NCBI GenBank assembly: GCA_902788705.1
Contig: CADALE010000005.1
Span: forward strand, 3,846-67,845
Origin: an uncultured Coriobacteriaceae bacterium
GTDB lineage: Bacteria; Actinomycetota; Coriobacteriia; Coriobacteriales; Atopobiaceae
Reading direction: 5' to 3'
DNA: 64,000 nt
Positions 23,079 through 34,173 of this stretch are shown piece after piece. Position numbers and translations under genes: made by a program. Every line of letters begins with the position of its first letter. Position 1 is the stretch's first letter. The notes beneath the pieces were generated by a model that saw only the letters and a list, made by a program, of their open reading frames with translations, was not told the origin of the DNA and made no database searches.

Positions 23079-25301
23079 ATGAAAATCATCAAGCGCAACG
23101 GCTCGGAGGTCGCGTTCGACATCACCAAGATCGAGAACGCCATTCGCGCCGCAAATGCCAGCGTGCCCGAAGACGAGCGGCTCACCGAGCGCGAGGTGCT
23201 CTTCGCCGCGCTCAACGTGGAGGACCGCTGCAAGGCCGCCGGGCACACCGTCACGGTTGAGGAGGTGCAGGACCTCGTGGAGGACCAGCTGATGGCGCTC
23301 GACCGCTTCAGCGTGGCCCGCAAGTACATCATCTACCGCTACGTGCAAAACCAGAAGCGCCAGCGCAACACCACCGACGACCGCATCCTCACGCTCATCG
23401 AGAGCAACAACGAGGAGGTCAAGCAGGAGAACTCCAACAAGAACCCCGTGGTGGTGTCGGTGCAGCGAGACTACATGGCCGGCGAGGTCTCGAAGGACCT
23501 CACGCTGCGCGAGCTGCTTCCCGCCGAGGTGGTCGAGGCCCACAACGCGGGCATCATCCACTTCCACGACGCCGACTACTATGCCCAGCACATGCACAAC
23601 TGCGACCTCATCAACCTGGACGACATGCTGCAGAACGGCACCGTCATCTCGGGCACGCTCATCGAGCGGCCGCACAGCTTCTCCACCGCCTGCAACATCG
23701 CCACGCAGATCATCGCGCAGGTTGCCAGCTGCCAGTATGGCGGACAGTCCATCAGCCTCACGCACCTGGCCCCCTTCGTGGACGTAAGCCGCCAGAAGAT
23801 CCGCCGCTCGGTCGAGGCCGAGATGGCCACCATCGGGTATGACGCCACGCCCGAGCAGCTGTCCGAGATGGTCGAGACCCGCCTGCGCGACGAGGTGTCC
23901 CGCGGCGTGCAGACCATCCAGTACCAGGTCATCACCCTCATGACCACCAACGGCCAGGCCCCGTTCATCACCGTGTTCATGTACCTGGGCGAGGCCCGCA
24001 ACCCGCAGGAGAAGGCCGACCTGGCCCTCATCATCGAGGAGATGCTGCGCCAGCGTTACGAGGGCGTGAAGAACGAGAAGGGCGTGTGGATCACCCCCGC
24101 CTTCCCCAAGCTCATCTACGTGCTTGAGCCCGACAACCTCACCGAGGGCACGCCGTACTTCTACCTCACCAAGCTTGCCGCCAAGTGCACCGCCCGCCGC
24201 ATGGTGCCCGACTACATCTCCGAGAAGAAGATGCGCGAGTACAAGCTGTCCCGCGGCGAGACCGAGGGCAACGGCGACTGCTACACCTGCATGGGCTGCC
24301 GCTCGTTCCTCACGCCCGATCGCTCGGGCAACGGCTACGGCAACGTGGCGCGCGCCCTTAACTACGAGCCCGACAAGCCCAAGTACTACGGTCGCTTCAA
24401 CCAAGGCGTGGTAACCATCAACCTGCCCGACGTGGCGCTCTCGTCCGGCGGCGACATGCAGCGCTTCTGGGAGGTGTTCGAGGAGCGCCTCGAGCTGTGC
24501 CACCGCGCGCTGCGCTGCCGTCACGAGCGCCTGCTGGGCACGCTCTCCGACGCGGCGCCCATCCTGTGGCAGTACGGCGCACTGGCGCGCCTGGGCAAGG
24601 GCGAGAAGATCGACCCCCTGCTGTATGGCGGCTACTCCACCATCAGCCTGGGCTACGCAGGCCTGTACGAGTGCGTGAAGTACATGACGGGACACAGCCA
24701 CACCGACCCGCAGGCCACCGAGTTCGCCTTGGCCGTGATGCAGAAGATGAACGACAAGTGCACCGAGTGGAAGACGGCCGAGGACATCGACTACTCCGTG
24801 TACGGCACGCCCATCGAGAGCGTCACGTACAAGTTCGCGAAGTGCCTGCAGCGCCGCTTTGGCATCGTGCCCGGCGTCACCGACAAGGGCTACATCACCA
24901 ACAGCTACCACGTGCACGTCACCGAGGAAATCGACGCCTTTACCAAGCTGGGCTTCGAGAGCGCCTTCCAGCGCCTCTCCCCCGGCGGGGCCATCTCCTA
25001 CGTGGAGGTGCCCAACATGCAGGACAACCTCGAGGCCGTCATCCGCGTGATGCAGTTCATCTACGACAACATCATGTACGCCGAGCTCAACACCAAGAGC
25101 GACTACTGCCAGGTGTGCGGCTACGACGGCGAGATCCAGATCGTGGAGGACGACGGGAAGCTGGTGTGGGAGTGCCCCAACTGCGGCAACCGCGACCAGT
25201 CCAAGATGAACGTTGCCCGCCGTACCTGCGGATACATTGGCACGCAGTTCTGGAACCAGGGGCGCACCGAGGAGATTCGCGACCGCGTGCTGCATCTGTA
25301 G
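23079..25301 (+). CDS. nrdD: Anaerobic (class III) ribonucleoside-triphosphate reductase
   Basis: This 740-residue glycyl-radical enzyme makes dNTPs without oxygen. The N-terminal 95 residues are an ATP-cone (IIKRNGSEVAFDITKIENAI). The catalytic core includes FHDADYYAQHMHNCDLINLD and NGDCYTCMGCRSFL. The C-terminus has a zinc site (CQVCGYD with CPNCGN) and the radical loop RRTCGYIGTQ with Gly718. The radical is installed by NrdG, encoded downstream. No oxygen-dependent reductase appears in the window. The start follows GGGGGAC. Regulation by NrdR is suggested by the leader palindromes. Confidence 0.96.
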   Translation: MKIIKRNGSEVAFDITKIENAIRAANASVPEDERLTEREVLFAALNVEDRCKAAGHTVTVEEVQDLVEDQLMALDRFSVARKYIIYRYVQNQKRQRNTTDDRILTLIESNNEEVKQENSNKNPVVVSVQRDYMAGEVSKDLTLRELLPAEVVEAHNAGIIHFHDADYYAQHMHNCDLINLDDMLQNGTVISGTLIERPHSFSTACNIATQIIAQVASCQYGGQSISLTHLAPFVDVSRQKIRRSVEAEMATIGYDATPEQLSEMVETRLRDEVSRGVQTIQYQVITLMTTNGQAPFITVFMYLGEARNPQEKADLALIIEEMLRQRYEGVKNEKGVWITPAFPKLIYVLEPDNLTEGTPYFYLTKLAAKCTARRMVPDYISEKKMREYKLSRGETEGNGDCYTCMGCRSFLTPDRSGNGYGNVARALNYEPDKPKYYGRFNQGVVTINLPDVALSSGGDMQRFWEVFEERLELCHRALRCRHERLLGTLSDAAPILWQYGALARLGKGEKIDPLLYGGYSTISLGYAGLYECVKYMTGHSHTDPQATEFALAVMQKMNDKCTEWKTAEDIDYSVYGTPIESVTYKFAKCLQRRFGIVPGVTDKGYITNSYHVHVTEEIDAFTKLGFESAFQRLSPGGAISYVEVPNMQDNLEAVIRVMQFIYDNIMYAELNTKSDYCQVCGYDGEIQIVEDDGKLVWECPNCGNRDQSKMNVARRTCGYIGTQFWNQGRTEEIRDRVLHL

Positions 25302-25324
25302 CACCCACCTGCCCCTTGCCCTGG

Positions 25325-25393
25325 CCTGCGTGGCCCCAGTTCTCTTCGCTCAGCGCTTCGCGGATGTCGCTTCGAGAACTGGGGCCACGCAGG
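25325..25393. repeat. Perfect 20-bp inverted repeat between nrdD and nrdG
   Basis: Positions 25325-25344 are exactly complementary to 25374-25393 (arms CCTGCGTGGCCCCAGTTCTC and its complement) around a 29-nt loop. There is no U-run after it, so it is a poor terminator. It may stabilise the nrdD message or lower nrdG expression. Confidence 0.8.
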
Positions 25394-25497
25394 TAGTCAG
25401 GAGCCGCCTCGTTCCGGTATCCTTAGCAGTCACTACGCTCCAATGAGCAGGGCCCATCTCTACCCGTTGCGGATTGCCGTCTGTTGGTTCTTTTCTT

Positions 25498-25539
25498 GGG
25501 AGGAATATGGTGCGCGCTTCGCGCGCCGTATGCTTATGA
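25498..25539 (+). promoter_or_regulatory. Ribosome site and 10-codon leader ORF coupled to nrdG
   Basis: GGGAGGA is followed by an ATG at 25507 that opens the short frame MVRASRAVCL. Its TGA (25537-25539) overlaps the nrdG ATG at 25536 as ATGA. A GCGCGC-TTC-GCGCGC hairpin lies inside the short frame. nrdG has no other ribosome site, so it is probably translated by coupling, or through the hairpin bringing the site closer. Confidence 0.55.
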
Positions 25540-26084
25540 ACTACTCAGAGATCAAGTACTTCGACATCGCGAATGGGGCAGGGATACGCACCACGCTCTT
25601 TGTGTCGGGCTGCCGGCATCACTGCAAGGGGTGCTTCAACCCAGATACATGGGCCTTCGAGGCAGGAAGGCCCTACTCGCGCGAGGTCGAGAGCCAGATT
25701 CTTTCCAACCTAGAACCCGCCTACGTGGATGGGCTTACGCTCTTGGGGGGCGAGCCCTTCGAGCCCGAGAGCCAAGACGTGCTGATCGCCCTGCTTGAGC
25801 GCGTGCGTGCCGAGCGGCCGGGCAAGAACGTGTGGGCGTACTCGGGCTTCACGTGGGAGCAGCTGACACAGGGCCCCAGTCGCGCCCACACCAACCACGT
25901 CATGCAGATGCTCTCGATGGTGGACGTGCTTGTGGACGGACCCTTCGTGCTGGAGCAAAAGGACATTACCCTGCGCTTCCGCGGGTCGTCCAACCAGCGC
26001 ATCATTGACGTCAGGCGCTCGCTTGAGGCAGGCGCGACCACCCTCTGGGAGGATGACCCCCTCTTCACCACGCATACGTGGTAA
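25536..26084 (+). CDS. nrdG: Anaerobic ribonucleotide reductase activating protein
   Basis: This 182-residue radical-SAM enzyme generates the glycyl radical on NrdD. CRHHCKGC places Cys26, Cys30 and Cys33 at the 4Fe-4S cluster that cleaves S-adenosylmethionine. The GGEP motif appears as LLGGEPFEPE. I choose the ATG at 25536 because it gives the standard MNYSEIKYFDIANG start. A longer frame from 25443 has no ribosome site and an atypical N-terminus. A 234-bp gap containing a strong hairpin and a short leader ORF separates it from nrdD. Confidence 0.93.
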   Translation: MNYSEIKYFDIANGAGIRTTLFVSGCRHHCKGCFNPDTWAFEAGRPYSREVESQILSNLEPAYVDGLTLLGGEPFEPESQDVLIALLERVRAERPGKNVWAYSGFTWEQLTQGPSRAHTNHVMQMLSMVDVLVDGPFVLEQKDITLRFRGSSNQRIIDVRRSLEAGATTLWEDDPLFTTHTW

Positions 26085-26171
26085 CCAAGCAATCGCATTG
26101 GCGGCACTTCCCAATTCCTCGCGCCCCCTCGTAGACACCGCCAAGGCAACCTCGCGCGATAGGTCTCTCTC

Positions 26172-26189
26172 ATAAGTTAGAATAAGTTA
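26172..26189. promoter_or_regulatory. Direct repeats before the methyltransferase
   Basis: ATAAGTTA occurs at 26172-26179 and 26182-26189, one turn apart, in an AT-rich patch 25 bases before the start. It is probably a regulator-binding site or part of the promoter. Confidence 0.35.
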
Positions 26190-26213
26190 ACTACCGTTAT
26201 GAGAGGGGCTGAC

Positions 26214-26996
26214 ATGGACATCACGTTTGGCGACATCCAGGAGACGGCGCTGGTCACGCTGGCCATCCGCGCAAGCGAGACAGCCCGCCCCAACCCGCGC
26301 ATCGTAGACGAGAAGGCCAAGGAGATCATCGACACGCTGGGCGTGGACGTAAGCAGGTTCGACCCGTTCCTCAGCCACGAGGGCGTGGTGGCGCGCACCA
26401 TCATGTTTGCCGACGCGCTGCGGGGCCTCATCAGCCGCTTCCCGGATGCCACGTGCATCAACCTGGGCTGCGGCTTCGACGACAAGTTCTCGCAGGTGGA
26501 CAACGGCCGCATCCGCTGGTTTGACGTGGACCTTCCCGACCAGATAGCCGTGCGACGCAAGGTGTACGACGACCGCGACCGCTGCGTCATGATGGACGGC
26601 GACGCGCTCGACGGCGCCTGGACCGCCGCCATCCCCAAGGACCAGCCCATCATCGTGGTGATGGAGGGCGTTCTGGAGTACTTCACCAAGGAGCAGACGG
26701 CCACCTGCCTGCACATGCTGTGCGACTCGTTCGAGCACGGTTGGCTGCTTGCCGAAATGAACTCGATGTTCATCGTCAAGCACTCAAAGCAGCACGATGC
26801 CATCAAGAACACCAACGCCACCTTCAAGTGGGGCACCGAGAGCGGCGCGGAATTCGTGGAGCTGGAGCCACGCATGACACTGGTCAGCGAGCGAAGCTAC
26901 AACGAGGAGATGCGCAAGTGGACGCTGCGCGGCAAGCTCTTCGCGGCCACCCTGGGCAAGAACCTCAACAACCGGCTGGCCATCTTCAGCTGGTAG
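26214..26996 (+). CDS. Class I SAM-dependent methyltransferase (LCMT/TcmP-like)
   Basis: This 260-residue protein belongs by pattern to the leucine carboxyl methyltransferase/TcmP family. CINLGCGFDDKFSQVDNG is the SAM-binding glycine loop, WFDVDLPDQIAVRRK follows with the acidic ribose ligand, and VMEGVLEYF is the typical post-motif. These enzymes O-methylate carboxylates or small molecules. The start at 26214 follows GAGAGGGG; the ATG at 26199 lies before that ribosome site. It stands alone, and the substrate is unknown. Confidence 0.87.
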   Translation: MDITFGDIQETALVTLAIRASETARPNPRIVDEKAKEIIDTLGVDVSRFDPFLSHEGVVARTIMFADALRGLISRFPDATCINLGCGFDDKFSQVDNGRIRWFDVDLPDQIAVRRKVYDDRDRCVMMDGDALDGAWTAAIPKDQPIIVVMEGVLEYFTKEQTATCLHMLCDSFEHGWLLAEMNSMFIVKHSKQHDAIKNTNATFKWGTESGAEFVELEPRMTLVSERSYNEEMRKWTLRGKLFAATLGKNLNNRLAIFSW

Positions 26997-27084
26997 GAGA
27001 CGGGCATGCCTTTGCTGGCGCAGGTTGTGCGTTGATGGCGTCACCGCCATTACCGGGGGACTATCCCTTTTGAATGGACAAGAA

Positions 27085-27124
27085 GCGGGGCGGGTCACGG
27101 CAACCTCACCGTGACCCGCCCCGC
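27085..27124. terminator. Hairpin between convergent methyltransferase and PTS remnant
   Basis: A 16-bp perfect stem (27085-27100 with 27109-27124) closes an 8-nt loop between two convergent units. It lacks a long U-run on either side. Confidence 0.65.
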
Positions 27125-27168
27125 GCAGGAAAGGGGAAGGCTAACGCGCGTACGCGCCAGTGTCCAAC

Positions 27169-27540
27169 CTACTCGGCATGGCCAGCCGCCATGGCCTGCT
27201 CCTCCTCGTACGCCTGGTTGTCGGCAACCTTGAAGAAGGGGTACCACAGGACGCACGTGACGGCGATGCAGGCAACGATGACCAGCGCATAGAGGAAGCC
27301 GCCCTGCATGAAGGCCGTGATGACGGTGGGCATGACCCAAGGAAGCTGCACGGTGGGGTTGTAGGCGATGGGCAGGATGTTGAGCAGGGCATAGCCCACG
27401 ATGCCCGGAACGATGCAGGAGAGCAGCATCGGGATGAAGAACAGCGGGTTGAGCATCACGGGCACGCCAAAGATGACCGGCTCGGTGATGTTGAAGATAT
27501 GGGCGCCTCCTGCGACCGAGGGGCAGGAGGCCATCGCCCT
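27169..27540 (-). pseudogene. Truncated PTS EIIC component (lactose/cellobiose type)
   Basis: The minus strand encodes the last 110 or so residues of a PTS EIIC. GAHIFNITEPVIFGVPVMLN is the conserved substrate-site segment, followed by two membrane helices and the WYPFFKVADNQAYEEEQ tail seen in this family (compare the end of the IIC part at 55250). No start and none of the N-terminal eight or so helices are present; upstream is a terminator-like hairpin and the unrelated zinc-ribbon gene. It is a gene remnant. The next intact gene, on the other strand, is a GH1 phospho-glycosidase, so the remnant may come from its former transporter. Confidence 0.85.
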
Positions 27541-27553
27541 GCCGCCTATGCAA

Positions 27554-27588
27554 GAGGGGCCAGAAAGGATGCTCCCTCCTGGCCCCTC
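27554..27588 (-). terminator. Terminator-like hairpin after the zinc-ribbon gene
   Basis: GAGGGGCCAG (27554-27563) pairs with CTGGCCCCTC (27579-27588). It is very similar to the hairpin at 11336-11370. Confidence 0.55.
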
Positions 27589-27596
27589 GCAACCTG

Positions 27597-29662
<2,066 letters not shown>

Positions 29663-29702
29663 GTTCTGACCAGCGGTTTATTTAATATGAGGCAAGGGTC
29701 AG

Positions 29703-29791
29703 GTTTGACTGTCTTTATACAGTCGAACGTTGGGGAGCAGGCTCCCCCGGCCGGGTTTGGCCCCGGTTTGACTGTCCTTATACAGTCAAAC
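29703..29791. repeat. Periodic palindromic repeat array, copy B
   Basis: Two 26-bp palindromes lie at 29703-29728 and 29766-29791, 63 bp apart. The second is perfect: GTTTGACTGT, CCTTAT, ACAGTCAAAC. The 37-bp spacer contains its own hairpin (GGGGAGC-AG-GCTCCCC, about 29731-29746). The units match those at 5-92 in sequence, length and spacing. The array sits between the GH1 and GNAT genes and is AT-rich only at the palindrome centres. Confidence 0.9.
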
Positions 29792-29888
29792 ACGAAGGAC
29801 CGGTTCACCAACGTGCTCCCTCGCCCGCGCCTCTACCCCCTGCATCCCATGGCGTATCATCGTATTGGGATTTGCGGAAAGGAGAGTC

Positions 29889-30290
29889 ATGACCAGCTGG
29901 AAGATCGTCGAGGGCGACACGCACGACGAGGCGCGCATCGGCGCCTTCATCGACGCGCACGCTGAAGCCTTGGGCGTTGATTTCAAGAGCTACACCTTCC
30001 GCGTAGAGTCGGACGGAGAGGTAATCGCAGGCGTCACGGCGTGGTCGATGGGGCCCGACCTGCACGTCGACATGCTTGGCGTGGAAGGCAGCCACCGCCG
30101 CGAGGGGCTAGGCAGCGCCCTGCTGGCCCACGTAGAGGAGGCCGGTCGTGCCGATGGGTGCACCACCGCAAGCGTGGACACCTTCTCGTTTCAGGCGCCT
30201 GATTTCTACCCGCGCCACGGCTACCGGGAGATCTTCCGCTACCCGCTGACCGACGGCACGGAGCGCATCTACTTCACCAAGAGCCTGTAG
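29889..30290 (+). CDS. GNAT-family N-acetyltransferase
   Basis: This 133-residue protein has the acetyl-CoA-binding motif A as DMLGVEGSHRREGLGSALLAH and a C-terminal FYPRHGYREIFRYPL segment typical of GNAT motif B. These enzymes transfer acetyl groups to amines of metabolites, antibiotics or proteins; the substrate is unknown. The ATG at 29889 follows GGAAAGGAG; a further upstream ATG (29865) lies before this site. The gene stands alone, with a hairpin after its stop. Confidence 0.88.
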   Translation: MTSWKIVEGDTHDEARIGAFIDAHAEALGVDFKSYTFRVESDGEVIAGVTAWSMGPDLHVDMLGVEGSHRREGLGSALLAHVEEAGRADGCTTASVDTFSFQAPDFYPRHGYREIFRYPLTDGTERIYFTKSL

Positions 30291-30320
30291 GCGCTGGGCC
30301 GCCCCACTGCTTAGGGACTA

Positions 30321-30356
30321 TGCCTCCCGAGGTTGGCATGACAATCTCGGGAGGCA
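30321..30356 (+). terminator. Hairpin after the GNAT gene
   Basis: TGCCTCCCGAG (30321-30331) pairs perfectly with CTCGGGAGGCA (30346-30356) over a 14-nt loop. The following sequence (GTCATG) has no U-run. Confidence 0.5.
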
Positions 30357-30482
30357 GTCATGTACCCAATCAATCGTCGTCATGCACGTCACGCAGCTAG
30401 AGCCGAGTTAGTCCGTCCATCGGCAAACAGCAACCGTTCGCGCACATGCCGTTGACAGCCGAGCCCATTCTCGAAATGATAA

Positions 30483-30511
30483 TTGGAAACGTTTACGGTA
30501 ACGTTTACTAT
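30483..30511 (+). promoter_or_regulatory. Promoter and operators of the maltodextrin locus
   Basis: TTGGAA (30483-30488) and TACTAT (30506-30511) are 17 bp apart. Two LacI-type half-sites, AAACGTTTAC (30487-30496) and TAACGTTTAC (30499-30508), fill the spacer, so a bound repressor would block RNA polymerase. This indicates autoregulation by the LacI-family protein encoded 34 bases downstream. Confidence 0.7.
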
Positions 30512-30544
30512 ATCGTTTGTGCTCCTCTGACGGAAGGAGGTGAC

Positions 30545-31576
30545 ATGGCAACCATCCAAGACATTGCCCGGATGTCCGGCTACAGTATCGGCACGGTATC
30601 CCGCGTCATCAACAACCGCCAAGGGGTAAGCGAGTCCGCGCGGGAAAAGATCGAAGAGGTCATCCGCGAGCAGGGCTACCAGCCCAACAACAGCGCCAGG
30701 ATGCTTCGCCAGTCCATCTCCTCCGATATCACCGTCATCGTCCGCGGCGCCAACAACCACTTTCTCCACACCATCCTCGAGAAGGTGCAGAACCGCCTGC
30801 GGGAGCACGGCGAAAGCGCCAACGTGCTGTTCATCCGCGAAAACGAGGACGAGGTTGCCGCGGCGGCACAGGCCATACAGAACCTTAAGCCCAAGGGACT
30901 CATCTTCCTAGGCGGAAGCGCCGACGCCTTTGGCGGGGGCTTCGACAAGATAAACGTACCGAGCGTGCTGATCACGGCCGGAGCGGAGGGGCTGGGATTT
31001 GACAATCTGTCCAGCTTCACCACCGACGACAGAGCGGCCGGCGCCTTCGTGATGCGCACGCTCGTATCCCACGGCCACCGCAGAATCGCCATCCTGGGTG
31101 GCTACCCCGGTGACGTTGACGCAAGCAAGCACAGCAGCAGCCCAGGCACGCTGCGTATCCGCGGGGCCATCCAGGAGCTGGAGGCCTCCGGCATCAGCTT
31201 CGACCCCGTCAGGGACTACGAGGCCTGCCCCTTCTCCACCCCCGATGGCTACGAGGCCGCGCGCCGAATCCTGGAGCGCACGCCCGACCTCACTGCCCTC
31301 TTCGCCGTCGGCGACGCGGTGGCCATCGGTGCGCTGCGAGCCATCTACGACATGGGCCTCACGGTGCCGGACGACCTCTCGATCGTAGGCTTTGACGGCG
31401 TCATCATCACGAAGTACTCAATCCCACGGCTGGCCACCATCCAGCAGGATGCGGCGACGCTCGCGCAAAGGGGCGTCGACGACCTGCTTATGAGGCTCAG
31501 CTATGATCGTCCACCCGTACACGAGAAGATTCCGTATCTGTTCATACAAGGTGAGAGCATCGCCAGCCCGCGGTGA
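30545..31576 (+). CDS. LacI-family regulator of the maltodextrin locus
   Basis: This 343-residue regulator has an N-terminal helix-turn-helix (TIQDIARMSGYSIGTVSRVI), a hinge helix (NSARMLRQS) and a periplasmic-binding-protein-like effector domain (for example FAVGDAVAIGALRAIYDMGL and LSIVGFDG). The start follows AAGGAGG at ideal spacing. It is the first gene of a co-oriented group encoding a maltodextrin importer and two GH13 enzymes. It probably represses that operon and itself, with a maltodextrin-derived inducer. The exact effector is inferred from context. Confidence 0.92.
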   Translation: MATIQDIARMSGYSIGTVSRVINNRQGVSESAREKIEEVIREQGYQPNNSARMLRQSISSDITVIVRGANNHFLHTILEKVQNRLREHGESANVLFIRENEDEVAAAAQAIQNLKPKGLIFLGGSADAFGGGFDKINVPSVLITAGAEGLGFDNLSSFTTDDRAAGAFVMRTLVSHGHRRIAILGGYPGDVDASKHSSSPGTLRIRGAIQELEASGISFDPVRDYEACPFSTPDGYEAARRILERTPDLTALFAVGDAVAIGALRAIYDMGLTVPDDLSIVGFDGVIITKYSIPRLATIQQDAATLAQRGVDDLLMRLSYDRPPVHEKIPYLFIQGESIASPR

Positions 31577-31593
31577 GCGAAGGAGGTAGGACG

Positions 31594-32754
<1,161 letters not shown>

Positions 32755-32831
32755 TCCCTTGGCTTCATCCGGGCTTTGCAACGTCCGCAGGCCTGGTGCA
32801 GGATATACGTCTTCTAGGAGGAGAGAGAAAC

Positions 32832-34091
32832 ATGAAGCAGATCAACCTGATGCTTAGCCGTCGCCAAGCCCTCGCCCTTGGCCTGTCCGGACTGGCCAGC
32901 ATGGCCCTTGCCGCTTGCGGTGGCGGCAGCAGCAGCGACAGCGGCGACGCGCCCGCAACCGACGAGAACGTCGACGTCACGGTAACCGTGTGGGGCCCGC
33001 AGGAGGACCAGTCCGAAGACAACGGCAACTGGCTCCAGACGCAGTGCGAGGCCTTCGCAGCCGAGCATCCCGAGTGGAACATCACCTTCAACTACGGCGT
33101 GTGCTCCGAGGGCGACGCCAAGACCAACATCGGCACCGACCCCAGCGCCGGCGCCGACGTGTACCTGTTCGCGAACGACCAGATCCCCGACCTGCTGAAG
33201 GCCGGTGGCATCGCCGAGCTTGGCGGCTCGACGCTCGACGCCGTGAAGGCCAACAACTCCGAGACCACCGTCAACACCGTCAGCTACGACGGCGGCGTGT
33301 ACGGCGTGCCGTTCACCGGCAACACGTGGTTCATGTTCTACGACAAGTCCGCCTTCTCCGACGACGACATCAAGTCGCTTGACGCCATGCTCGAGAAGGG
33401 CAAGGTTGCCTTCCCGCTGGACAACTCCTGGTACATCGCGTCGTTCTACGTGGCCAACGGCTGCACGCTCTTCGGCGCCGATGGCAGCGACGCGGCCGCA
33501 GGCTTCGACTTTAGCGGCGACAAGGCGGTCGAGGTGACCAACTACCTGGTTGACCTCGTGGCCAACCCCAACTTCGCCAACGGTGACGTGGGCTCCCACG
33601 CCGACGCCAAGGCCTTCTTCTCCGGCGCGTGGGACTACCAGAAGGCACTCGACGCGTACGGTGACAACCTGGGCATCGCCGCAGCTCCCTCCATCACCAT
33701 TGGTGGCGAGCTCAAGCAGATGAAGGCCTTCGCGGGCTCCAAGGCCGTGGGCGTCAACCCCGCCACCGCCCTCTACGGCTCGCATCCCGAGGTAGCCGTG
33801 GCCCTGGCCGCCTACCTTGGTGGCACCGCTGCCCAGCAGGCGCACTACGAGCTGCGCAACATCATCCCCACCGACGTCAACATCACCGTTGACGACGCCC
33901 TGGCCCAGGCACAGATGGACGCCATGTCCTTCGCCTCCATCGTCCAGCCGCTGCAGGCCGACATGGGCAACTACTGGACGCCCGCCGAGTCCATGGGCAA
34001 GGAGCTCGTGGCCGGCACCGTCACCCACGACAACGCCGCCGAGAAGACGGAGGCCATGAACACCTCCATGAACACCTCCGCGGTTCAGTAG
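32832..34091 (+). CDS. malE: Maltodextrin-binding lipoprotein
   Basis: This 419-residue extracytoplasmic solute-binding protein is of ABC family 1. The signal peptide has a lipobox LAAC with Cys29, so it is lipid-anchored to the membrane. SRRQALALGL at residues 9-18 gives a twin-arginine-like signature, so Tat export is possible. The mature part has the usual VTVTVWGPQEDQSEDNG start and the YGVPFTGNTWFMFYDKSAF segment typical of maltose/maltodextrin binding proteins. The start follows AGGAGGAGAG. Substrate is inferred from the linked amylases. Confidence 0.9.
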   Translation: MKQINLMLSRRQALALGLSGLASMALAACGGGSSSDSGDAPATDENVDVTVTVWGPQEDQSEDNGNWLQTQCEAFAAEHPEWNITFNYGVCSEGDAKTNIGTDPSAGADVYLFANDQIPDLLKAGGIAELGGSTLDAVKANNSETTVNTVSYDGGVYGVPFTGNTWFMFYDKSAFSDDDIKSLDAMLEKGKVAFPLDNSWYIASFYVANGCTLFGADGSDAAAGFDFSGDKAVEVTNYLVDLVANPNFANGDVGSHADAKAFFSGAWDYQKALDAYGDNLGIAAAPSITIGGELKQMKAFAGSKAVGVNPATALYGSHPEVAVALAAYLGGTAAQQAHYELRNIIPTDVNITVDDALAQAQMDAMSFASIVQPLQADMGNYWTPAESMGKELVAGTVTHDNAAEKTEAMNTSMNTSAVQ

Positions 34092-34106
34092 GACTCTCCC
34101 TCCTTT

Positions 34107-34132
34107 GGCGGCCGGGCCTCGGCCCGGCCGCC
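34107..34132 (+). terminator. Intercistronic hairpin between malE and malF
   Basis: GGCGGCCGGGCC (34107-34118) is followed, after 2 bases, by its exact complement (34121-34132). Such a stem after a binding-protein gene commonly protects its message and limits read-through to the permease genes. Confidence 0.7.
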
Positions 34133-34173
34133 GCTTCTGCCGTACCACTCCAAGGAAATCAAGGTAGAGCACC

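Noticed and set aside
23037..25304. 755-codon open frame on the minus strand opposite nrdD
   Set aside because: nrdD is unambiguous on the plus strand; the antisense frame has no domain motifs and composition typical of a shadow.
25443..25535. 31-codon N-terminal extension of NrdG
   Set aside because: No ribosome site precedes 25443 and the residues do not match NrdG; the ATGA-coupled start at 25536 fits better.
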